A stretch of 64,000 nt of DNA from assembly GCA_016617855.1 (NCBI GenBank), contig JAECUM010000839.1, positions 124,001 to 188,000 on the forward strand, in the 5' to 3' direction. Each line of letters starts with the position of its first letter. The first letter of the stretch is position 1. Shown here one piece after another: positions 62,671-64,000 of this stretch. Under the pieces are notes generated by a model. It searched no databases. It was given only the letters and a program-made list of their open reading frames with translations, and was not told the origin of the DNA. This DNA is from Megalonaias nervosa. Its lineage: Eukaryota > Mollusca > Bivalvia > Unionida > Unionidae. The position numbers and the translations under genes are program-made.

Positions 62671-63229
62671 TAGTAACTGAGAGTTAGCATTACACGATAT
62701 ACATGTGTGGGATAAATACCTCTAGGACAAAAATTACGTTCACTGAAGCTGAACATATCTATCAAGAAAAATTGAGAGCAAAATGTGTTCAGGTATGTCT
62801 CCATAACAATTCCAAATATGGCTTATTGTAATGATTTCACTGTTTAAAATCAGAATTGCAGTCAAATTTAATGATCTATATTATATATGCTATAGTCTCC
62901 AGGGCAATGCATGTGAATGGGGGAGGAATATAAATAAGGACTAGATGTGTGAAAATTTTGAGAAGATTAATTATCATCGTGTAAAACAATACATCTTAAA
63001 TATGTATATATACAGATTTTTCTTAATTACAAAAAAATCTAGTTTAATTTACCACACAAGTATTAAATCAGCTTTTAATTTAATTTTTTTACCTGTATCC
63101 AAGGTATTCAAAATAGGGTCTGTGAATCCCTCAATTACAGCACTATTGTAGACATGGCGGAAACCTTTGTTTTTATTTTCTCTTAATGTCAACAAAATTT
63201 CCTTCTGGCTGACATCATAAAACAACTGT
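7801..63229 (-). CDS. FCSK: L-fucose kinase (fucokinase), C-terminal half, 12 spliced exons
   Basis: The spliced product resembles the C-terminal half of animal L-fucose kinase, which phosphorylates free L-fucose to fucose-1-phosphate in the cytosolic salvage route to GDP-fucose. Exons on the minus strand are 63229-63093, 33950-33793, 32488-32342, 28128-27967, 27511-27477, 24417-24317, 18775-18638, 18213-18119, 17021-16803, 15741-15642, 8664-8441 and 7884-7801. All introns are GT-AG and all phases agree, giving 532 residues plus stop. In partial-protein numbering, GHMP motif 1 is at 168-182 (PAR, then GGWSDTPP), motif 2 at 290-298 (HGSGLGTSS), a QDQ segment with a probable catalytic Asp at 340, and motif 3 at 476-483 (AGAGGGGF). 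Residues 1-150 match the helical linker before the kinase fold. The N-terminal pyrophosphorylase-like domain of the family is not in the window. The gene looks intact, with no frameshift or internal stop. The family call is from memory of the family, not a search. Confidence 0.95.
8040..8135. repeat. Three-copy 27 bp repeat
   Basis: Three copies of TACCATTTTTGTCCCCTTTT plus T-rich filler, inside the last FCSK intron. Confidence 0.85.
8441..8664 (-). CDS. FCSK: FCSK exon, GHMP motif 3
   Basis: This 224-bp exon has acceptor TTTGTCAG and donor GAT|GTAAGT. It encodes [16 protein letters not shown], then [17 protein letters not shown] and a C-terminal helix ending ATID in phase 0. AGAGGGGF is GHMP motif 3, the glycine-rich loop of the C-terminal domain, and MAPGCE is diagnostic of fucokinases. 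Confidence 0.97.
8665..10600. other. FCSK intron, nothing recognised
   Basis: First part of the 6.98-kb intron between exons 8441-8664 and 15642-15741. No repeat or coding signal could be named. Confidence 0.5.
10640..10910. repeat. Tandem duplication of about 115-150 bp
   Basis: Two adjacent copies share GGCTCC, then AAATTTCATATACA, TTTTTCTCATACACA and ATAACATGTAAAAAGTTTATT. One copy ends near 10757 and the other near 10903. Confidence 0.8.
11640..11990. repeat. T-rich imperfect repeat
   Basis: Several copies of CTCATCCCAAATTTTTTTAT-like units with long T runs. A GAGGTCACGAGTTTGAAAC word near 11845 resembles a decayed pol III B box, so this may be an old SINE remnant. Confidence 0.45.
12843..15390. 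other. FCSK intron, mostly unrecognised
   Basis: Contains a G run at 13616-13626 and no supported coding or repeat element. Confidence 0.5.
15391..15608 (-). mobile_element. Double-hairpin MITE, copy b
   Basis: Starts TACCATACATACTTGC and ends GACTTGTCTTGTAAGTAAGT. It is in reverse orientation to copy a: hairpin B comes first, then a connector TACTGATTACTCCTAACAAAC, then hairpin A at about 15517-15575 (GCACAGGCCCAGATCTGCTG with its complement). It ends about 30 bp from the donor of the FCSK exon at 15642. Confidence 0.88.
15642..15741 (-). CDS. FCSK: FCSK exon, [14 protein letters not shown] segment
   Basis: This 100-bp exon has acceptor TTTGCAG and donor ATG|GTATGG, entering in phase 0 and leaving in phase 1. 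It encodes [11 protein letters not shown], then [14 protein letters not shown] and the first base of Gly. It matches the helix between the YTGKTR strand and the C-terminal GHMP domain. A palindromic MITE ends about 30 bp beyond its donor. Confidence 0.95.
15860..16270. repeat. Minisatellite, about 26 bp unit
   Basis: About sixteen copies of GAATAGGTAGTCTGTTTCTG plus TTAAAT. Two unit variants interleave (TTTCTG, and TTACAG or CTCAAT), suggesting higher-order duplication. It lies about 120 bp upstream of the FCSK exon at 15741. Confidence 0.92.
16271..16802. other. FCSK intron, nothing recognised
   Basis: AT-rich intron sequence next to the minisatellite. Confidence 0.5.
16803..17021 (-). CDS. 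FCSK: FCSK exon, [12 protein letters not shown] and [13 protein letters not shown]
   Basis: This 219-bp exon (73 codons, phase 0 at both ends) has acceptor TTTTTCAG and donor CAG|GTGAGC. It encodes [20 protein letters not shown], followed by a strand-rich stretch, then [15 protein letters not shown]. The QDQ Asp sits where sugar GHMP kinases carry their catalytic Asp, which is a family-based inference. It is one of the two longest exons in the window and is very well conserved. Confidence 0.96.
17526..18085 (+). mobile_element. Double-hairpin MITE copy c, split by a SINE
   Basis: The left half at 17526-17625 has TACCATACATATACTTCC, then hairpin A (CACAGACCCAGATCTGCTAG and its complement). 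The right half at about 17935-18085 resumes with GATCTATGCAGGGTTTTTTA, the connector, hairpin B and the end TTGTGAGTATATACAGT. A SINE occupies the interval. The right half ends about 30 bp from the FCSK exon at 18119. Confidence 0.85.
17636..17932 (-). mobile_element. tRNA-derived SINE family A, inserted in MITE
   Basis: On the minus strand the head carries GTCTGCCTCGGATGCAGGAG and a B box GGGTTTGAACCC. The body has the shared blocks that read on the plus strand GTACCATTTTT, GTCCCACCCAGTCACATTAT, CAGACATG and TTTATAGTGATGTCTAGCAC. Other copies are at 26.4, 45.9 and 62.0 kb. Confidence 0.85.
18119..18213 (-). CDS. FCSK: FCSK exon, second half of GHMP motif 2
   Basis: This 95-bp exon has acceptor TTTTCAG and donor TCA|GTAAGT. 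It starts with GG completing Gly, then [20 protein letters not shown], and ends LIHS in phase 0. It completes the phosphate-binding loop of GHMP kinases. Confidence 0.96.
18638..18775 (-). CDS. FCSK: FCSK exon, first half of GHMP motif 2
   Basis: This 138-bp exon has acceptor TTTACAG and donor CTG|GTAAAA. It encodes [13 protein letters not shown], then [20 protein letters not shown], and ends with one base of the motif 2 Gly. The junction with the next exon falls inside the ATP-binding glycine loop HGSG-LGTSS. Confidence 0.96.
18850..19049 (-). mobile_element. Double-hairpin MITE, copy d
   Basis: Reverse-orientation copy. Hairpin B (AACACAGACCCTTATCTGC) comes first, then the connector CTACTGACTGCTCCTAATAA, then hairpin A (CATAGACCCAGATCTGCCAG, with a more diverged partner). 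The end reads GTATGGTA. It lies about 75 bp upstream of the exon at 18775. Confidence 0.82.
19050..20940. other. FCSK intron, nothing firmly recognised
   Basis: Contains an AGACCACTTAAGG and AGTGGTCACTTAAG pair near 19170-19205 that resembles a decayed pogo-type terminus. No coding signal. Confidence 0.4.
20941..22560. mobile_element. Possible retroelement debris
   Basis: The base composition is less AT-rich than the surrounding intron. On the plus strand at about 22290-22410 one frame reads [20 protein letters not shown] followed by EC. This is a Cys..Cys..His..Cys arrangement like the zinc knuckle near the C-terminus of some non-LTR reverse transcriptases. Frames of 110-116 codons on the minus strand (21302-21643, 21821-22171) were not recognised. 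The assignment is weak. Confidence 0.3.
22561..24239. other. FCSK intron, nothing recognised
   Basis: No repeat family or coding signal could be named. Confidence 0.5.
24240..24271. repeat. ATGC microsatellite
   Basis: About seven ATGC/GCAT units, beginning only about 45 bp beyond the donor of the FCSK exon at 24317. Confidence 0.9.
24317..24417 (-). CDS. FCSK: FCSK exon, PQIELVI to DYFQPHAPG
   Basis: This 101-bp exon has acceptor TTTGCCAG and donor CAG|GTGGGT. It enters in phase 2 and leaves in phase 1. It encodes [19 protein letters not shown], then [14 protein letters not shown] and the first base of Gly. It corresponds to the segment linking the first GHMP strand block to the ALLKAAF helix in fucokinases. 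Confidence 0.93.
24815..24905 (-). mobile_element. SINE family B fragment
   Basis: Shares GTGGAGGTAGAAGCCAGC, GAACCACCAACC and AGTGGCAAGCTTTCTCAC with the fuller copy at 29.15-29.40 kb. The tRNA-like head is missing. Confidence 0.65.
25089..25305 (+). mobile_element. Double-hairpin MITE, copy e
   Basis: The ends TACCATATCTACTCAC and GTGAGTATATGTGGTA are inverted repeats with a possible TA target duplication. Hairpin A (CACAGACCCAGATCTTCC) and hairpin B (AAAGACTCTGATCTGCCAG) are in forward order. It is 217 bp long. Confidence 0.9.
25575..25782 (+). mobile_element. Double-hairpin MITE, copy f
   Basis: The ends are TACCATTTATACTCACTTA and GTGAACACATATGGTA. Hairpin A has lost its loop (AGATCTGCAATGGCAGATC), and hairpin B reads GACCCTGATCTGCAGG with its complement. 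It is 208 bp long and lies only 270 bp from copy e in the same orientation. Confidence 0.9.
26415..26695 (+). mobile_element. tRNA-derived SINE family A
   Basis: The head contains GTGTCTGCATTGGATG and the B box GGGTTTGAACCCAG. The body reads the inverse of the 17.6-kb copy, with TTAGTGTTAGGACTGG, GTGTCAGGATAATGTGAC and CATCACTATAAACTGCC. It ends near an ACACACACAT tract. Confidence 0.85.
26696..27476. other. FCSK intron, nothing recognised
   Basis: AT-rich with no named element. Confidence 0.5.
27477..27511 (-). CDS. FCSK: FCSK 35-nt microexon
   Basis: This very short exon lies between acceptor TTTCAG and donor GA|GTAAGA. It encodes [11 protein letters not shown] plus two bases (GA) completed by G of the next exon to Glu. 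It starts in phase 0 and ends in phase 2, exactly what the flanking exons need. The vertebrate protein has a closely similar RPIGA-type segment at this point, so skipping it would both shift the frame and delete conserved residues. Confidence 0.9.
27560..27790. repeat. Imperfect repeat of about 60 bp, next to the microexon
   Basis: Four loose copies of AACAGTACAGATTCTTCAAC and TAATATAGTATT, filling much of the 455-bp intron between the 162-bp exon and the microexon. Confidence 0.75.
27967..28128 (-). CDS. FCSK: FCSK exon, GHMP motif 1
   Basis: This 162-bp exon (54 codons, phase 0 at both ends) has acceptor ATTTCAG and donor AGG|GTAGGG. It encodes [17 protein letters not shown] followed by [13 protein letters not shown]. 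This is GHMP motif 1, the substrate-binding start of the kinase fold. It ends ALLINGR, which requires the RPIGA microexon downstream. Confidence 0.96.
28129..29144. other. FCSK intron, nothing recognised
   Basis: No supported feature. Confidence 0.5.
29145..29398 (-). mobile_element. tRNA-derived SINE family B, near-full copy
   Basis: On the minus strand the head reads GTGGCCGAGTGGTCTAAAGC, a very tRNA-Leu/Ser-like A box. It is followed after a spacer by a B box GGTTCGAGTCTC. The body contains the complements of GCAAGCTTTCTCACATACCC and GCCAGTATAAATGGTGGAGG. The tRNA part is well kept, so this copy may be fairly recent. Confidence 0.85.
29571..29610. repeat. AC microsatellite
   Basis: About 15 CA units followed by an ATACACACACAT interruption. 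Confidence 0.92.
29620..30010. repeat. Imperfect tandem repeat, about 135-150 bp unit
   Basis: Three diverged copies of AGAAATACTCATTTTGAGATG and TATCCACAGACCAATTTT-like blocks, each followed by TGTAGGTGAAAAAAGG-like sequence. Confidence 0.65.
30011..31260. other. FCSK intron, nothing firmly recognised
   Basis: The end of this stretch (from about 31130) carries ATGACCTCTGACCCC words of the same simple repeat family as 50.3-50.8 kb. Confidence 0.45.
31261..31560. repeat. GACCTTTGACC-type repeat with 41-bp triplication
   Basis: Three near-identical tandem copies of TAAGCTTTTGACCCCAATAT plus CAATATACCTC at 31278-31370, followed by scattered TGACCTTTGACC words. The same type occurs at 50.33-50.80 kb. 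Confidence 0.85.
31664..31710. repeat. AT microsatellite
   Basis: Uninterrupted TA dinucleotides, about 23 units. Confidence 0.97.
31962..32335. mobile_element. pogo-like element, left part
   Basis: Begins TACACCTCTCCCTCAATAAT, an inverted match to the right end at 44547. After a G run (32100-32110) it continues with GGGCTGTTTAATGACTGAAT and CAAAATGTCCAACATGTGAA, which are nearly identical to 43.14-43.31 kb. It stops within about 10 bp of the FCSK exon donor at 32342. Confidence 0.75.
32342..32488 (-). CDS. FCSK: FCSK exon, [15 protein letters not shown] segment
   Basis: This 147-bp exon (49 codons, phase 0 at both ends) has acceptor TTTGCAG and donor CAG|GTGTGT. It encodes [13 protein letters not shown] and [19 protein letters not shown], which match the conserved helical region immediately before the GHMP fold. 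A fragment of a pogo-like element lies only about 10 bp beyond its donor. Confidence 0.95.
32489..33410. other. FCSK intron, nothing recognised
   Basis: No supported element. Confidence 0.5.
33415..33732. repeat. Minisatellite, about 42-60 bp unit
   Basis: About seven copies of TTGCAACCTGATTCTCCTTT and CTATGAATTTATATGTACTT. It is polypyrimidine-rich on the plus strand and ends about 60 bp from the FCSK exon donor at 33793. Confidence 0.88.
33793..33950 (-). CDS. FCSK: FCSK exon, conserved [14 protein letters not shown] segment
   Basis: This 158-bp exon has acceptor TTTCAG|TG and donor GAA|GTAATT. It opens with two bases completing a codon from the previous exon and ends in phase 0. It encodes ATDHTNEL, then [10 protein letters not shown] and [10 protein letters not shown] followed by W, the most recognisable pre-kinase block of fucokinases. 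A minisatellite of about 42-bp units ends only about 60 bp beyond its donor site. Confidence 0.93.
34201..34370 (+). mobile_element. Double-hairpin MITE, copy g (decayed)
   Basis: Hairpin A (GCACAGAGCCAGATCTGCCA) and hairpin B (ACACAGACCATCATCTGCC) with the connector TCAGGAATAACCACCAGAAC. The termini are degraded. Confidence 0.75.
34394..34600 (-). mobile_element. Double-hairpin MITE, copy h
   Basis: Starts CATGTACTCACTTATAATTTG and ends CTTCTAAGCCAGTATATACA. Hairpin B comes first, then A (GTAGACCCAGACTTACCAGC and TGGCACATCTGAGTCTG). It lies 24 bp from copy g in the opposite orientation. Confidence 0.82.
34601..35204. other. FCSK intron, nothing recognised
   Basis: AT-rich spacer between MITE h and the DIRS-like element. 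Confidence 0.5.
35515..35710 (-). pseudogene. Tyrosine recombinase C-terminal remnant
   Basis: The minus strand reads AHEV, then TGA at 35691-35689 in the place of the box II Arg (H-x-x-R), then [18 protein letters not shown], a W, and a [14 protein letters not shown] end. This pattern of A-H-x-x-R, ALA-type helix and SL-EE-hydrophobic-W is typical of the recombinase of DIRS and Cryptons. Most of the recombinase N-terminus is missing. Confidence 0.7.
35860..36065 (-). pseudogene. DIRS-type RNase H remnant
   Basis: Minus-strand residues [10 protein letters not shown], then [21 protein letters not shown] and, in a neighbouring frame, IFLALHDCV. This matches the pattern DAS..GWGAHL.., QG.W..EE..LHIN.LE..A of RNase H domains in DIRS and related retroelements. 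The leading Asp context is altered, and a frame change separates the last block. Confidence 0.75.
36470..36865 (-). pseudogene. DIRS-type reverse transcriptase remnant
   Basis: Split over frames on the minus strand. Recognisable pieces are IFLVSKTGG near 36855, SFKMET with DSIDI, stop, DVYLHIP near 36740-36670, a [16 protein letters not shown] stretch near 36640-36590, and the active-site region QYCNDW at 36510-36493 followed by [15 protein letters not shown] residues. The usual Y-x-D-D box reads Y-C-N-D, so a catalytic Asp is lost, and stops interrupt the frame. No functional enzyme could be made. Confidence 0.8.
39795..39868 (-). mobile_element. SINE family B fragment
   Basis: Contains GCACCATTTTTCAATCCATG and GCCAGTATAAGTGGTGGAGG, matching the tail part of the 29.15-kb copy. 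It lies about 40 bp outside the DIRS right terminus. Confidence 0.65.
40290..40508 (-). mobile_element. tRNA-derived SINE family B
   Basis: On the minus strand the head reads GGCCCTGAGTGGTGAGTGGC with the B box GTTCGAATCTTGAC. The body has the complements of GGCCAGTGTATTTTGGTGG and CTTGCAAGCTTTCCCATAT. It is more diverged than the 29-kb copy. Confidence 0.8.
40843..40920. mobile_element. Very short pogo-like MITE
   Basis: The ends ACAGTTAAACCTG and CAGGTTTGACTGT are inverted repeats about 78 bp apart. Flanking AGTGGTCTCCAAAGAGAGG and GGTGGTCTTCTATAAC words are typical of pogo-type debris. Confidence 0.6.
40921..42480. other. FCSK intron, nothing recognised
   Basis: Two related segments at about 41770-41830 and 41850-41910 share CAAATAGGTCACTGTTCACTG-like blocks (a local duplication). 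Otherwise empty. Confidence 0.5.
42485..43112. repeat. 45-bp minisatellite, left block
   Basis: About fourteen copies of AATGCAATGACAATCACTGT and ACTTTATACATGTATTGACA plus a short filler. Long open frames in both strands here come only from the unit length being a multiple of three. Confidence 0.93.
43113..44547. mobile_element. pogo-like element inside the 45-bp minisatellite
   Basis: It interrupts the array. It starts at a G-rich run followed by GAACCGGGCTGTTAAATGAC, the same as the 32.1-kb copy, and ends GAGTTATTGAGGGAGTGGTG-TA. That end is the inverted repeat of the left end at 31962. The left terminus is missing. No transposase motif was recognised inside. Confidence 0.7.
44548..45060. 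repeat. 45-bp minisatellite, right block, with AT tract
   Basis: The same 45-bp unit resumes after the insertion. It is cut by an AT dinucleotide tract at about 44757-44816, and later copies form a diverged subfamily with TAATGTAATGACAATTACTG. Confidence 0.92.
45668..45780 (+). mobile_element. Head fragment of array-bearing element
   Basis: AACAAGAGTCCCTCAAAGGG, CTGACACTCTATTGGC and AAGACCACTTCTTTAAAATG correspond to the head seen next to the 60-kb array. Confidence 0.55.
45867..45893. repeat. TG microsatellite
   Basis: About 13 TG units at the tail side of the adjoining SINE. Confidence 0.9.
45895..46200 (-). mobile_element. tRNA-derived SINE family A, best head
   Basis: On the minus strand: GGCTAAGTGGTTAGAGCGTC (A box), TGCCTTGGATACAGGAGGTC, then TGTTCGAACCCCGGC (B box). 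The body contains GTACCATTTTTGCATG, GTCCCACCCAGTCACATTAT and TTTATAGTGATGTCTAGTAC on the plus strand. Confidence 0.88.
46201..47734. other. FCSK intron, nothing recognised
   Basis: No supported element except a short GAGA run near 47278. Confidence 0.5.
47735..48990 (+). mobile_element. Array-bearing non-autonomous element, copy 2
   Basis: The longest of the three arrays, with about nine imperfect units. It opens with GATATTCATCAATGATAACAAG, as at 60.0 kb, and repeats AAGATGGCTGCCATGGTGGC, ACTGGATGTCAGATTGGCAC, ATTTAGGACCAACTAGACAT and CAGGAGGAGTAGC. The usual tail is absent. Confidence 0.8.
49590..50330. repeat. Imperfect tandem repeat, about 160-240 bp unit
   Basis: Units share ATAAAATGTAGGCCACAGTG-like, GTAACAGAGATGCATC-like, CAAGTTTCATGACT and CCATGAATAGTAAAAGCATC-like blocks. 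This type is common in mollusc genomes, stated from general knowledge. Confidence 0.7.
50331..50800. repeat. GACCTTTGACC-type repeat with 38-bp triplication
   Basis: Tandem copies of AGGTTTGATCTTTAAACTTT plus TGACCCCAGTATCAATC at about 50600-50735, inside a region of TGACCTTTGACC words. It is related to the triplicated unit at 31.3 kb. Confidence 0.85.
50801..51643. other. FCSK intron, nothing recognised
   Basis: Includes a doubled AACCCAATCACCCC word near 51170; otherwise empty. Confidence 0.5.
51644..51960. mobile_element. pogo-type MITE, 317 bp
   Basis: Begins TACAGCTCACCCATTATAAT and ends GTTAAAACAAGGGAGAACTA. The ends are imperfect inverted repeats with a likely TA target. The inside holds further ATATAATGTGG and ATAACATGG words mirrored between halves. 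Confidence 0.7.
52095..52192. repeat. Short repeat, about 23 bp unit
   Basis: Four copies of ACATGGTAGTACACTATGGT-like sequence. The unit is the reverse complement in style of the CACCATAGTGTAC array at 55.85 kb. Confidence 0.8.
52320..52340. repeat. AAG microsatellite
   Basis: Seven AAG units. Confidence 0.9.
52960..53430. repeat. Imperfect tandem repeat, about 130-200 bp unit
   Basis: Three units sharing GTCCAAGATCCTGAAGACAT-like, GATCAAAACTGGATCAGAAA-like, TGGCTTTCAGAG and CTCAGCCAATCAGATGCAA blocks. Further copies are at 54.73-55.03 kb. Confidence 0.75.
53431..54720. other. FCSK intron, nothing recognised
   Basis: Contains a G/A-rich patch at 54482-54540 and a doubled GTGATATTGCCACTGTG word near 54610-54650. 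No gene signal. Confidence 0.5.
54725..55040. repeat. Further copies of the 53-kb tandem unit
   Basis: Shares TCAAGCTCACAAACTCAATC, CATCTGAGATCTTGATGA and AAATCTGATCTGAAATATGG-like blocks with 52.96-53.43 kb. Confidence 0.65.
55111..55190. repeat. Compound AAT then AAC microsatellite
   Basis: About thirteen AAT units pass directly into about seven AAC units. Confidence 0.92.
55482..55819. mobile_element. pogo-type MITE, 338 bp
   Basis: The left end TACAGCCCTCCCT and the right end (complement TACAGCTCTCCCT) are 13-bp inverted repeats with one mismatch, bounded by TA. Mirrored TTATAAC words continue inward. It is related to the 51.6-kb element. Confidence 0.8.
55835..56000. repeat. About 41-bp tandem repeat
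   Basis: Four copies of CACCATAGTGTACTATCTAC and TTACAGTACACTAACTTGAT, beginning 16 bp after the MITE end. Confidence 0.85.
56001..56825. other. FCSK intron, nothing recognised
   Basis: No supported element. Confidence 0.5.
56835..56958. repeat. Three-copy 42-bp repeat
   Basis: TTCATCTACTTCCTGTAAAA and AAAATCATATCAACCATAC, nearly identical in three copies. Confidence 0.88.
57070..57235 (+). mobile_element. Double-hairpin MITE, copy i (decayed)
   Basis: TTTAGAACAAACAGTCCAGA, CCTGTTATGCCAATGTATTC and ACAGAAGATCTGTGTATATC match connector and hairpin B parts of the family. The hairpin A part is barely recognisable. Confidence 0.5.
57236..58320. other. FCSK intron, nothing recognised
   Basis: AT-rich with an AT tract at 57323-57345. 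Confidence 0.5.
58330..58620 (+). promoter_or_regulatory. CpG-richer TATA-containing island: promoter or solo LTR
   Basis: This patch has many more CG dinucleotides than its surroundings (GGGCGCCATT, GGGCGCTCGG, GGAGGCGCTC, GATCCGCCG). It has a good TATA box, TATAAATAGG, at 58484-58493 on the plus strand. A transcript would start about 30 bp downstream, and a possible splice donor TCCA|GTAAAG follows near 58537. It lies deep in the 29-kb FCSK intron on the opposite strand. It could be an antisense promoter or an LTR; no reading frame was recognised. Confidence 0.35.
58733..58757. other. Perfect 9-bp stem hairpin
   Basis: TGACGACAC, a 7-bp loop, then GTGTCGTCA. CG-containing and without mismatches, next to the CpG-richer island. 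Confidence 0.85.
58935..59080. repeat. Two-copy ATCCGGTTCC repeat
   Basis: Two diverged tandem copies share GACACAC, GCATCCGGTTCCAGATTGTG (second copy ACATCCGGTTCCTGACTGTG). A second TATAAAA follows at 59097-59103. Confidence 0.7.
59221..59875. other. FCSK intron, nothing recognised
   Basis: No supported element. Confidence 0.5.
59880..60850 (+). mobile_element. Array-bearing non-autonomous element, copy 3 with head and tail
   Basis: The most complete copy. The head is AGAGTCTCTTTAAGAGACTG, which is itself palindromic, and is partly duplicated at 59944. The array of about six units (60030-60740) shares the blocks of copies 1 and 2. The tail at 60745-60850 reads CTTGTGCTAATGGATGTCC, GATGACAGACAACAGAACAA, GGCAATCCCATATG and AGAGCTAAAAAG. 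Head, core array and tail in this order support a non-autonomous, Helitron-like element. Confidence 0.75.
60851..62028. other. FCSK intron, nothing recognised
   Basis: A doubled CCCTTTATGAACAAGG word lies near 60905-60945. Otherwise empty. Confidence 0.5.
62030..62318 (-). mobile_element. tRNA-derived SINE family A
   Basis: On the minus strand the head is GTGGTTAAGCGTCGCCTTGG (a shortened A-box region) and the B box is GGTTCGAATCCC. The plus strand shows GTTTATAGTGATGTCTAGCA, GTCCCACCCAGTCATATTAT and GCTGAGTGCCTAGTGAGGCA. Confidence 0.87.
62622..62668. repeat. AT microsatellite
   Basis: About 23 AT units, 0.4 kb from the FCSK exon at 63093. Confidence 0.96.
63093..63229 (-). CDS. FCSK: FCSK exon (first in window), linker region
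   Basis: This 137-bp exon has acceptor TTCCAG just above 63229 and donor G|GTAAAA below 63093. It starts with the last base of a split codon, reads QLFYDVSQ onward for 45 codons, and ends with one base (phase 1). It matches the helical stretch of fucokinase before the GHMP domain; the end ILNTLDT corresponds to LLATLDQ in the vertebrate protein as I recall it. Joining to the exon at 33950 restores a Val codon and continues the family alignment without a gap. The preceding exon was not found up to position 64000. Confidence 0.85.
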
Positions 63230-64000
63230 CTGGAAGAGAAAAAAATATCATCAATGTCTCATTTTTTTGCTCAAGAACAAAACCTGCATTTTCTTTTGGT
63301 TGAACTTTGTTTTCAAGGTATGTAAATGTTAGATATGCATTGTATTACCAGTATACTGGTTTACTACAGTATTTTTTCCAGTGGTACATACCACAGTACT
63401 TTTACACTTACCAGTATTCAGTAATACCGTCTGTAAGAAATGTACGGAAATTCCTAAGTAAGTGTGTTGAAAATTTAATGATATTTTAAGTATCTTTTAA
63501 GTTTTCATTGAAAAATAAATCAAAAAATTATTAATGTTTTCACAAAATACTTGTATTTGTTACAAATTAATTTTGAACTATAATAAATACAATTATATTT
63601 ATAAACATTGATTAACATGTAAAACATGTGTCACATATGCCATCATGGCAGGTGAAAGGAATGTTGTGAAAGATATTCTGGTAAACAACAACTTTTCGAA
63701 AATTTTTGGTAAAATCAAGGGAAAAAATGTCAATTTTTAAAGTTTTTTGTAAGTGTATGTTAATGTGTTAAGTAAATGTATTCCTTCATTAGAATGAGAA
63801 TCATCCTATGATTTTCAGGAGATCAGCTGTTTTCTTTATGAATTTTATGCAATTTCCACTAAATATTTTCTTGTTTGTTGAGTCAGTGTGTTACTGGCCC
63901 TCTCTCATAAATGTCTTAACTGGGTGTTAACATCAACTCAGAGTTTCCCTCTCTATTATATTCATAGCATAGCTATTAAATGATAGATTTCAGTGTCGAT
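63230..64000. other. FCSK upstream intron, no further exon found
   Basis: The next upstream exon must end in phase 2. No acceptable coding segment with proper splice sites was seen up to the window edge. Confidence 0.6.

Noticed and set aside
33951..63092. Additional FCSK coding exons within the 29-kb intron
   Set aside because: The flanking exons join in frame and align without gap to the family. No further conserved fucokinase segment was found on the minus strand.
63399..63417. A 19-nt segment on the minus strand between TTTCTTACAG and GTAAGTG, looking like an upstream FCSK microexon
   Set aside because: The next exon needs two bases from it (phase 2). It ends in TG, and with the following A this gives TGA, a stop. 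The surrounding sequence also repeats ACCAGTATAC words.

Overview
The window reads as animal nuclear DNA, most likely from a mollusc or another lophotrochozoan. It is AT-rich, has no prokaryotic-style gene packing, and its only recognisable gene is cut into short GT-AG exons by introns of 0.4 to 29 kb. Typical invertebrate repeats fill the rest: tRNA-derived SINEs, palindromic MITEs, array-carrying Helitron-like elements, a DIRS-type retroelement and many minisatellites. The species assignment is inference from repeat types, not a database match.

The gene is the 3' half of FCSK (L-fucose kinase, fucokinase), on the minus strand. I reconstructed twelve coding exons by following splice sites, intron phase and the expected protein. 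They run from 63229 (first exon inside the window) to the stop codon at 7801. They add up to exactly 1600 coding bases, an open frame of 532 residues plus stop, and every junction is in phase. The three GHMP-kinase motifs are present: PAR..-[17 protein letters not shown] and AGAGGGGF. The N-terminal half of the protein and the promoter must lie beyond position 64000.

Layout: 1-7800 is the 3' flank, with minisatellites, one palindromic MITE and a tandem-array element. 7801-18775 holds exons 12 to 7 (counted within the window), with MITEs, a minisatellite and a possible pogo-like element in the introns. 18776-28128 holds exons 6 to 4, including a 35-nt microexon. 28129-33950 holds exons 3 and 2. 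The interval 33951-63092 is one 29.1-kb intron. It contains a degenerate DIRS-like tyrosine-recombinase retrotransposon (about 35.2-39.76 kb, with inverted terminal repeats), a 45-bp minisatellite split by a pogo-like element, array elements, SINEs, two short pogo-type MITEs and a compact CpG-richer, TATA-containing island near 58.3-59.2 kb that may be a promoter or a solo LTR. 63093-63229 is the first exon in the window.

The most distinctive repeat is a family of about 210-bp elements made of two different hairpins between terminal inverted repeats. There are about nine copies, all in or beside this gene, and one copy is split by a SINE. No other protein-coding gene, rRNA, functional tRNA or CRISPR array could be supported.
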